Shown here piece after piece: positions 1-4,293 of a stretch of 5,093 bases of DNA. Numbering within the stretch: the first letter of the stretch is position 1; each line of letters begins with the position of its first letter. The notes below the pieces were generated by a model. The model was not told where the DNA came from. It did no database searches and saw only the letters and a list, made by a program, of their open reading frames with translations. Where the stretch lies: the NCBI GenBank assembly GCA_946482595.1, contig CAMLSD010000192.1:1-5093 (forward strand). Direction: 5' to 3'. Source of the stretch: an uncultured Comamonadaceae bacterium. Its GTDB lineage: Bacteria; Pseudomonadota; Gammaproteobacteria; Burkholderiales; Burkholderiaceae. The position numbers and the translations under genes are program-made.

Positions 1-332
1 CCCTCGGTGGCCTTGGCAAAGATCAGTTCACGCAGTTCGGTGAACAGCGAGGTGCACAGGCGCAGGGCGCCATAGGCCACCAGCAGTCCGATCGGCACGA
101 CCAGCAGCGCCCGCGGGTCGGTGGGCGAGATCGACAGCCGGTCCACGATCTCCTTGAGGAGCAGCGGCACGCTCACGTTCGCCACCTTGGCGCCCACCAG
201 GAAGCTGAGCGCGATGATGACCCGCCAGCGGTATTCCCACAGATAGGGCAGCAGCCGGGTCAGCGTGGCCCAGTCGGATCGCGGTGTGGCAGTGGTGCCG
301 GACGGTGACGGACCGTCCTCCGGCAGGGACAT
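1..332 (-). CDS. Atm1-like ABC exporter, N-terminal fragment (cut by left edge)
   Basis: Reverse-strand reading gives an open frame of 110 complete codons with no stop up to the left edge. The product begins MSLPEDGPSPSG, then a short amphipathic stretch (about residues 23-36, TLTRLLPYLWEYRW), a hydrophobic segment at about 38-58 and another at about 76-93. This order, with the LLPYLWEY and PLLLKEIVDRL phrases, is typical of the start of the transmembrane domain of Atm1/ABCB7-type half-transporters (usually about 600 residues), which export glutathione-linked or metal/sulfur compounds across the inner membrane. The nucleotide-binding domain lies outside the window, so the family call rests on the N-terminus alone. 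The start at 332 is one option; an in-frame ATG at 347 adds five residues (MRRAA), and an in-frame stop at 369-371 rules out anything longer. Neither start has a clear Shine-Dalgarno sequence. The gene is divergent from the thioesterase gene. Confidence 0.75.
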   Translation of the reverse strand, partial: MSLPEDGPSPSGTTATPRSDWATLTRLLPYLWEYRWRVIIALSFLVGAKVANVSVPLLLKEIVDRLSISPTDPRALLVVPIGLLVAYGALRLCTSLFTELRELIFAKATE

Positions 333-389
333 GGCAGCTCGGCGCATCGTGGAACAATCGTGTTGATTTCACTTCAGGAGTTGGAGCCC
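333..389. promoter_or_regulatory. Divergent intergenic region, probable promoters
   Basis: These 57 bases separate the exporter gene (leftward) from the thioesterase gene (rightward) and would be expected to hold at least one promoter for each. I do not see convincing -35/-10 pairs. A short inverted repeat AACA-ATCG-TGTT lies at 353-364; it is too short to call an operator with confidence. The gap shrinks to 42 bases if the exporter starts at 347. Confidence 0.3.
376..380 (+). promoter_or_regulatory. Shine-Dalgarno AGGAG of thioesterase gene
   Basis: AGGAG lies nine bases before the ATG at 390. It decides the start: a GTG at 360 in the same frame would add ten residues but would put this site inside the gene and has no comparable ribosome site of its own. 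Confidence 0.7.
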
Positions 390-827
390 ATGGCCGAACC
401 ATCAAGCCCCCCCGGCACCGAGGCGCCAGGCGTCAGTTTGCCCAAAGAGCTCGATCTCGTCCTGCGGGTCATGCCGATGCCCGCCGACGCGAACGCCAAT
501 GGCGACATCTTCGGTGGCTGGATCATGGCCCAGGTCGACCTGGCTGGCTCGGTGCTGCCGGCACGGCTGGCCAAGGGCCGCATCGCCACGGTGGCCGTCA
601 ACCAGTTCATCTTCAAGCAGGCGGTGTCCATCGGCGACCTGCTCTCGTTCTATGCCCGCATCGAACGGGTGGGGCGCACCTCGGTGACGGTGCATGTGGA
701 GGTGTATGCCGAGCGCAATCCGGCCGATCTGCAGGTGGTCAAGGTGACCGAGGCCAACCTGACCTATGTGGCGATCGACGGCGAGGGTAAGCCCCGGCCA
801 CTGCCCACAGCGCCTGGCGCCATGTGA
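390..827 (+). CDS. YciA-type acyl-CoA thioesterase (hotdog fold)
   Basis: Predicted cytosolic enzyme of 145 residues that hydrolyses acyl-CoA thioesters to free acid and CoA. The signature NANGDIFGGW (residues 35-44) followed by IMAQVD (45-50) matches the YciA/acyl-CoA hydrolase family; Asp50 aligns with the catalytic Asp44 of Haemophilus influenzae YciA. Further family landmarks are the FIFKQAVSIGD segment (73-83), GRTSVTV (95-101) and the last strand VTEANLTYVAID (119-130), followed by the usual GEGKPRPLP tail. The length fits a single-hotdog family member, which normally assembles as oligomers. The first 18 residues are Pro/Ser-rich and poorly conserved. Known family members act on a broad range of acyl-CoAs, so the substrate cannot be read from sequence. 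It may share control with the divergent exporter; nothing in the sequence proves that. Confidence 0.93.
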   Translation: MAEPSSPPGTEAPGVSLPKELDLVLRVMPMPADANANGDIFGGWIMAQVDLAGSVLPARLAKGRIATVAVNQFIFKQAVSIGDLLSFYARIERVGRTSVTVHVEVYAERNPADLQVVKVTEANLTYVAIDGEGKPRPLPTAPGAM

Positions 828-833
828 CACCTT

Positions 834-852
834 GCACCGGACTGGTGCTTTC
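834..852 (+). terminator. Weak stem-loop after thioesterase gene
   Basis: GCACC (834-838) pairs with GGTGC (844-848) around a five-base loop and is followed by TTTC, seven bases after the thioesterase stop codon. Position suits a transcription terminator, but the stem is short and the T run is only three bases, so activity is doubtful. Confidence 0.3.
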
Positions 853-870
853 ACGGCCCAACCAAGGGTT

Positions 871-897
871 GTTCCTGATTGTTGCTGAATCAGGAAC
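871..897. repeat. Perfect 10-bp inverted repeat in intergenic region
   Basis: GTTCCTGATT (871-880) is the exact reverse complement of AATCAGGAAC (888-897), with a seven-base loop GTTGCTG. It stands out for its low GC content against its surroundings. It lies 43 bases after the thioesterase stop and about 100 bases before the start of the small secreted gene. It could be an RNA stem-loop (end of the thioesterase transcript, or a 5' leader structure of the downstream gene) or a dyad bound by a dimeric regulator. No T run follows immediately. Confidence 0.75.
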
Positions 898-923
898 GCA
901 CTCTCTCTGTGCGACGGCTTTTT
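898..923 (+). terminator. Second small hairpin followed by T5
   Basis: GCAC (898-901) pairs with GTGC (909-912) around TCTCTCT. It directly abuts the 871-897 inverted repeat. Six bases further on is a run of five T (919-923). Together the two hairpins and the T run could end transcription from the thioesterase gene, though the four-base stem and the spacer before the T run make this a weak match to an intrinsic terminator. Confidence 0.25.
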
Positions 924-990
924 CGGATCAGGGTTGACCCCTACAGTTCATGCACGGCCCAAAGGCACATGCCCCCGGGCGTCATGAACC

Positions 991-995
991 AGGAA
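991..995 (+). promoter_or_regulatory. Shine-Dalgarno AGGAA of small secreted gene
   Basis: AGGAA sits five bases before the ATG at 1001. It supports that start over the in-frame ATG at 950, which has no ribosome site and would bury the signal peptide behind 17 polar residues. Confidence 0.6.
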
Positions 996-1000
996 TCCGT

Positions 1001-1258
1001 ATGAACACCCTCCGTCACATCGCTTTCGGCGCCGCGCTGGCGCTGACCGGGCTGGCGGCTCACGCCGCCCCCGAACAAGATCAGGATCGCGCTCCGGTGC
1101 GCACCGCTTCCGGCCAGGCTGCACTGGTCGACGTGCTGAGCGCGTCCATCCTCCAGCAGGCCACGCTGCCGGCACTGCCGCAGCGCAGCGGCAGCCCGCG
1201 CCCGTCGCTGGGCCTGCAGCAGGTGGTGATGCCGGCTGGCGCCTCGCAGCCGGCCTGA
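1001..1258 (+). CDS. Small putative secreted protein, function unknown
   Basis: Encodes 85 residues. I do not recognise a family. Residues 1-22 look like a Sec signal peptide: a short basic start (MNTLRH), a hydrophobic core at about 7-19 (IAFGAALALTGLA), and an AHA motif that suggests cleavage after residue 22, before APEQDQ. The mature part would be about 63 residues, with no cysteine, an acidic/polar start (EQDQDR), a possible short helix (ALVDVLSASILQQATL, about 41-56), and a Pro/Ser/Gly-rich remainder containing PALPQRSGSPRP. There is no lipobox and no second membrane segment, so a soluble periplasmic or exported product is likely. The gene stands alone on the plus strand, tail to tail with the beta-oxidation operon with only 15 bases between stop codons. 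Start choice rests on the ribosome site and signal peptide. Confidence 0.65.
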   Translation: MNTLRHIAFGAALALTGLAAHAAPEQDQDRAPVRTASGQAALVDVLSASILQQATLPALPQRSGSPRPSLGLQQVVMPAGASQPA

Positions 1259-1264
1259 GCACAT

Positions 1265-1298
1265 GCCCGGTCTTCAGCTGAACTTGCTGAAGTCGGGC
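1265..1298. terminator. Putative bidirectional terminator between convergent genes
   Basis: An inner stem CTTCAGC (1272-1278)/GCTGAAG (1286-1292) with loop TGAACTT is extended by an outer stem GCCCG (1265-1269)/CGGGC (1294-1298), with a small asymmetric internal loop (GT against T). That gives twelve base pairs centred on the end of the crotonase gene, exactly between two convergent genes. Rightward, the hairpin is followed by a pyrimidine-rich TTGCGCTTCTCG; leftward there is no T run. Part of the pairing falls in the last codons of the crotonase gene (Asp-Phe-Ser-Lys-Phe-Ser-stop), so coding constraint could explain some of it. Confidence 0.45.
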
Positions 1299-2038
1299 TT
1301 GCGCTTCTCGAAAAAGGCCTGGAAGGCCTCACGGGCTTCCGGGCTGCGCAGACGCTGACCGAAGATCTCGCCCTCGGTGGCGATGGTCTCCTGGACCAGC
1401 CGGGCCTGCGAGCGGCGCAGCAGCTTCTTGCTTTCGCGCACGGCCTCGGGCGGCAAGGCATTGAAGCGTTCGGCCATGCGCCGGGCGTGGTGAACGACCT
1501 CGCCGGCCGGCAGGATCGCGTTGACCAGGCGCATCTCCTGGGCTTCTTCGGCACCGAAGGGGTCGCCCAGCAGCAGTTTCTCGGCGGCCTTCAGATGGCC
1601 GGCATACAACGGCACCAGCAGGCTGGAGGCAAACTCCGGCACCAGCCCCAGGCTGGCAAACGGCAGCGCAAAACGCGCGTCATCGGCCGTGTAGACCAGG
1701 TCGCAATGCAGCAGCAGTGTCGTGCCGATGCCGATGGCCGCGCCCGTGACGGCGGCGATCACCGGCTTGTCGCAGGCGGTCAGGCGCTGCATGAACTGGA
1801 AGACCGGCGAGTCCAGACCCTGCGGCGGGCGCTGCATGAAGTCCTCGAGGTCATTGCCCGAGGTGAAGATGCCGGGCTGGCCGGTGATCAGCACGGCCCG
1901 CACGCTCGCATCGGCCTGGGCAGCGCTCAGCGCATCGGCCATCGCCTGGTACATCGCCGCAGTCAGCGCGTTCTTCTTTTCGGGCCGCGCAATCTCGATG
2001 CTGGCCACGCCGTTGAGCACGGCGGTCTTGATGGTCAT
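1274..2038 (-). CDS. Crotonase-family protein, probably delta3-delta2-enoyl-CoA isomerase
   Basis: A 254-residue protein of normal single-domain crotonase length. Visible landmarks are the N-terminal IARPEKKNALTAAMY (16-30), the first oxyanion-hole segment FTSGNDL (58-64), the second GAAIGIG (99-105) and LPFASLGLVPEFASS (125-139). In enoyl-CoA hydratases two glutamates (Glu144 and Glu164 of the rat enzyme) add water; here those positions are Thr107 and Phe127. Glu135, in the GLVPEFASS motif, matches the catalytic glutamate of ECI2-type enoyl-CoA isomerases. I infer isomerisation of 3-enoyl- to 2-enoyl-CoA, needed for unsaturated fatty acids, rather than hydration; automated annotation would probably say enoyl-CoA hydratase. 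The start at 2038 has AAGGAG five bases upstream, and the ATG overlaps the stop of the alpha/beta hydrolase gene (ATGA). It is the last gene of the operon. Confidence 0.9.
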   Translation of the reverse strand: MTIKTAVLNGVASIEIARPEKKNALTAAMYQAMADALSAAQADASVRAVLITGQPGIFTSGNDLEDFMQRPPQGLDSPVFQFMQRLTACDKPVIAAVTGAAIGIGTTLLLHCDLVYTADDARFALPFASLGLVPEFASSLLVPLYAGHLKAAEKLLLGDPFGAEEAQEMRLVNAILPAGEVVHHARRMAERFNALPPEAVRESKKLLRRSQARLVQETIATEGEIFGQRLRSPEAREAFQAFFEKRKPDFSKFS

Positions 2039-2049
2039 GGTGTCTCCTT
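2035..2049 (-). promoter_or_regulatory. ATGA stop/start overlap with strong internal ribosome site
   Basis: On the minus strand the hydrolase stop codon TGA (2037-2035) and the crotonase ATG (2038-2036) share bases in an ATGA overlap. AAGGAG (2049-2044) lies five bases before the ATG, inside the hydrolase gene. This arrangement usually means translational coupling and equal output of the two proteins. Confidence 0.85.
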
Positions 2050-2925
2050 GGCAAAACTTGAGAATCCGTGCATGAGTTCGGTCGCCCGGCGCCACAGCGT
2101 GGGCTCGAACTGCTCGCGGAAGAAGCCGAAGTGTCCGATACGGCGCGCCTGCACGTCGGCCGGGGCGATGCGTTCGATGCGCCTTGGCGCATTGGCATAG
2201 CAGTCGACCAGCACGCGGGTGCCCCGCTCGGTCATCAGTTCGTCGTCGGTCATCGACAGGGCCACCACGGGAAAGCGCGCGCCCTCGAAGGCATCACGCA
2301 CCGCCTGGCCTTCGGCACCGACGTGATAGCGCGGGTTCAGGCACCAGCGTCGCCACTGCAGGATCACGCCCTGCGGCAGGTCGCCGACCTTGCGCAGGCG
2401 CCGCCCCGGGAAGTAACCGCACAGCCGGGTGGCCACTGGCACGAGCACGTGCCAGAAGTACAGGATCATCCTGCGCGTGCGGGGGGCGTTGTCGCGCCAG
2501 TAGCCGCTGCCGGCCGCCACCGACACCAGCCCGTCGATGCGGTCACGGTGCCGCAGCAGGCCAGGCAGCTGGGCCCCCAGGCTGTGGCCAACGACGTACA
2601 GCGGCAGGCCGGGCGCCAGGCGCAGGGCCGCGTCGATCACCGTGTCGTAGTCATGCGCCCAGTCGAACAGGTCGGCCTTGAAGCCGCGCAGGCCGCGGCG
2701 CAGCTCGGCCGGGCGGGAGTCGCCCACACCCCGGTAGTCGAAGCTCACGGCGACGAAACCCTGCTCGGCCAGCCAGGCAGCAAAGGGCTCGTAGTAGGCC
2801 TGCCGCACCCCCATGGCCGCCCCGATGAGCACGACGGCCCGCGCTTCGGTGGTCTGGGCATCGGGTCGATACACACGCGCTGCGATGCGCACGCCGTCGC
2901 CCGTGACGAGCTGGACCGTTTCCAT
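2035..2925 (-). CDS. Alpha/beta hydrolase family protein
   Basis: A 296-residue putative serine hydrolase. The fold's landmarks are in order: beta-strand VVLIGAAMGV (31-40) leading to the oxyanion region, FDYRGVGDSRP (62-72), the nucleophile elbow GHSLG (113-117, Ser115), an acid candidate Asp227 or Asp228 in SMTDDELMT, and the catalytic His265 in IGHFGFFR. The mid-part has a cap region rich in aromatic residues (about 141-200), including ILQWRRWCLNPRY. This pattern fits a family of uncharacterised alpha/beta hydrolases that I associate with COG4757; the group name is from memory. There is no signal peptide, so it should act in the cytosol. Start at 2925 is chosen for AAAGGG six bases upstream; a longer frame back to 3027 would run into the thiolase gene. 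Position between thiolase and crotonase genes suggests an ester, lactone or thioester substrate linked to lipid breakdown, but the sequence does not reveal which. Confidence 0.88.
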   Translation of the reverse strand: METVQLVTGDGVRIAARVYRPDAQTTEARAVVLIGAAMGVRQAYYEPFAAWLAEQGFVAVSFDYRGVGDSRPAELRRGLRGFKADLFDWAHDYDTVIDAALRLAPGLPLYVVGHSLGAQLPGLLRHRDRIDGLVSVAAGSGYWRDNAPRTRRMILYFWHVLVPVATRLCGYFPGRRLRKVGDLPQGVILQWRRWCLNPRYHVGAEGQAVRDAFEGARFPVVALSMTDDELMTERGTRVLVDCYANAPRRIERIAPADVQARRIGHFGFFREQFEPTLWRRATELMHGFSSFAKETP

Positions 2926-2931
2926 GGTGAG

Positions 2932-2945
2932 CCCTTTCAGAAAGG
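2932..2945 (-). promoter_or_regulatory. Small hairpin covering hydrolase Shine-Dalgarno
   Basis: On the minus strand CCTTT (2945-2941) can pair with AAAGG (2937-2933) over a three-base loop CTG. The right arm is part of the AAAGGG ribosome site of the hydrolase gene (2937-2932). The stem is short, so any effect on translation is speculative. Confidence 0.35.
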
Positions 2946-2948
2946 ATG

Positions 2949-2969
2949 CGGGCCGCACGAGGCGGCCCG
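2949..2969 (-). repeat. GC-rich stem-loop between thiolase and hydrolase genes
   Basis: CGGGCCGC (2949-2956) and GCGGCCCG (2962-2969) form a perfect eight-base-pair stem with a five-base loop, nine bases after the thiolase stop codon. On the minus strand it is followed by CATCCTTTCTG, not a true T run. It could be a partial terminator, which would lower expression of the last two genes, or a stabiliser of the upstream mRNA segment. Confidence 0.65.
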
Positions 2970-2978
2970 GTGCAGGCG

Positions 2979-4181
2979 TCAGACCCGCTCGAAGATCCCG
3001 GCCGCGCCCTGGCCGGTCCCCACGCACATGGTCACCATCCCGTATTTCAGGTTGTGGCGGCGCAGTGCATGCACGACGGTGGCCGAGCGGATCGCACCCG
3101 TGGCGCCCAGCGGGTGGCCCAGTGCAATGGCGCCGCCCATCGGGTTGACCTTGCTGCGATCAAGTTCCAGCGAGTTGAGGACCGCCAGCGACTGGGCCGC
3201 GAAGGCCTCGTTCAACTCGATCCAGTCGAGCTGCTCCTTGGTCAGTCCGGCGTACTTCAGCGCCGCCGGGATGGCCTCGATGGGGCCGATGCCCATGATC
3301 TCGGGCGGCACGCCCTTGATCGCGAAACTCACGAAACGCGCCAGCGGCTTCAGGTCATAGCGCTTGATGGCCGCTTCGCTGGCCAGGATCAGGCAGCCCG
3401 CCCCGTCGGACGTCTGCGAGCTGTTGCCGGCGGTCACGCTGCCCTTGGCGGCAAACACCGGCTTCAGGCGCGCCAGGCCCTCGGGCGAGGTGTCGGCACG
3501 CGGGCCTTCGTCGACCGACACGGTGCGCGTGCGGGTGATCGGCTCGCCGGTGGCCAGGTCGGGGAAGCGCTCGACGATCTCGAACGGCGTGATCTCGTCA
3601 CGGAACTCGCCGGCCTCGATGGCCTTGAGTGCCTTCAGGTGCGAGTGCAGCGCGAATTCGTCCTGCGCCTCGCGCGACACCTTCCATTGCTGAGCGACCT
3701 TCTCGGCGGTCAGGCCCATGCCGTAGGCAATGCCGATGTTCTCGTCCCGCGTGAAGATGGACGGGTTGAACGATGGCTTGTTGCCGCCCATGGGCACCAT
3801 GCTCATCGACTCGGCGCCGGCCGCGATCATCACCTCGGCCTCGCCCACGCGGATGCGGTCGGCCGCCATCTGCACGGCGGTCAGGCCGGCCGCGCAGAAG
3901 CGGTTCACCGTCACGCCGCCCACCGTGTTGGGCAGCCCGGCCAGCAGGGCCGCGATGCGGCCCACGTTCATGCCCTGCTCGGCCTCGGGCATGGCACAGC
4001 CGACGATGGCGTCCTCGATCGCCTTGGGATCGAGGTTGGGCACCTGCTTGAGCGCGCCCTGGATCGCGGCGACCAGCAGATCGTCGGGACGGGTGTTCTT
4101 GAAGTAGCCCCGGCCCGAGCGCCCGATCGGGGTGCGCGTTGCGGCAACGATGTAGGCTTCCTGGACTTGCTTGGTACTCAT
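2979..4181 (-). CDS. fadA: 3-ketoacyl-CoA thiolase (acetyl-CoA C-acyltransferase)
   Basis: A 400-residue cytosolic thiolase, the usual family length, cleaving 3-ketoacyl-CoA with CoA to acetyl-CoA and a shortened acyl-CoA. The complete catalytic set is present: the acyl-accepting Cys96 in NRFCAAGL, the NEAF motif at 324-327, His356 in GHPLG and Cys386 in MCVGTGQG. The N-terminus AYIVAATRTPIGRSGRGYF (9-27) is typical. Its place directly after a FadN-type dehydrogenase/hydratase marks it as the beta-oxidation (degradative) enzyme rather than a biosynthetic acetoacetyl-CoA thiolase, though the two types share these residues. The start at 4181 has AAGGAA five bases upstream; an earlier in-frame ATG at 4256 would add a Cys-rich 25-residue stretch unlike the family and is rejected. 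The symbol denotes the role, since several paralogues are common in these bacteria. Confidence 0.95.
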   Translation of the reverse strand: MSTKQVQEAYIVAATRTPIGRSGRGYFKNTRPDDLLVAAIQGALKQVPNLDPKAIEDAIVGCAMPEAEQGMNVGRIAALLAGLPNTVGGVTVNRFCAAGLTAVQMAADRIRVGEAEVMIAAGAESMSMVPMGGNKPSFNPSIFTRDENIGIAYGMGLTAEKVAQQWKVSREAQDEFALHSHLKALKAIEAGEFRDEITPFEIVERFPDLATGEPITRTRTVSVDEGPRADTSPEGLARLKPVFAAKGSVTAGNSSQTSDGAGCLILASEAAIKRYDLKPLARFVSFAIKGVPPEIMGIGPIEAIPAALKYAGLTKEQLDWIELNEAFAAQSLAVLNSLELDRSKVNPMGGAIALGHPLGATGAIRSATVVHALRRHNLKYGMVTMCVGTGQGAAGIFERV

Positions 4182-4186
4182 GTCTG

Positions 4187-4204
4187 TTCCTTCATGTAGG
4201 AAGG
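4187..4204 (-). promoter_or_regulatory. Small hairpin covering thiolase Shine-Dalgarno
   Basis: On the minus strand CCTTC (4204-4200) can pair with GAAGG (4193-4189) over a six-base loop. The right arm overlaps the AAGGAA ribosome site of the thiolase gene (4192-4187). As with the similar element before the hydrolase gene, the stem is only five base pairs. Confidence 0.35.
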
Positions 4205-4251
4205 TTTGCTTCAGGCGGCAACCGCAGAGGTGGCAGCACCGGCCTGGCGGT

Positions 4252-4273
4252 CGCACCCCCGCGAGGGGGCGCG
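4252..4273. repeat. GC-rich imperfect hairpin upstream of thiolase gene
   Basis: CCCCC (4256-4260) and GGGGG (4265-4269) flank a GCGA tetraloop. After one A/C mismatch the stem continues with CGC (4252-4254) and GCG (4271-4273). It lies about 20 bases after the FadN-type stop codon, in the 112-base gap before the thiolase gene. The form resembles the CCCCC-GCGA-GGGGG intergenic elements I recall from Burkholderiales genomes, so it may be a dispersed repeat (REP-like), an mRNA stabiliser or a leaky terminator. There is no T run on the minus strand. Copy number cannot be judged from one window. Confidence 0.55.
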
Positions 4274-4293
4274 CGCAGCGGGTTGGGAGCGGG

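Noticed and set aside
353..364. AACA-ATCG-TGTT inverted repeat as a regulator site between the exporter and thioesterase genes
   Set aside because: Four-base half-sites occur often by chance, and no second copy or promoter element supports it.
28..405. Minus-strand open frame of 125 codons at the left edge
   Set aside because: It is out of frame with the exporter reading, which gives recognisable membrane segments; this frame gives an Arg/Ala/Gly-rich product.
402..854. Minus-strand open frame opposite the thioesterase gene
   Set aside because: The plus-strand frame encodes an unmistakable YciA-type protein; the opposite frame is a compositional shadow.
934..962. Possible sigma-70 promoter for the small secreted gene, TTGACC at 934-939
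   Set aside because: The -35 match is good, but at 16-18 bases spacing only GC-rich, non-matching -10 sequence is present. The alternative TACAGT at 942-947 lacks a suitable -35, so no promoter is called.
2068..3360. Long plus-strand open frame (430 codons) across the hydrolase gene and into the thiolase gene
   Set aside because: It spans two well-supported minus-strand genes and their gap, has low-complexity Gln/His/Arg/Ala composition, and has no sensible ribosome site or domain.
2946..4199. Long plus-strand open frame (417 codons) opposite the thiolase gene
   Set aside because: It mirrors the thiolase gene almost end to end, its product is rich in His, Gly, Arg and Ala with no fold landmarks, and such antisense frames are common in GC-rich coding DNA.
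4182..4256. N-terminal extension of the thiolase from the ATG at 4256
   Set aside because: It would add MRPPGRCCHLCGC-like sequence absent from thiolases, and a good ribosome site precedes the ATG at 4181.
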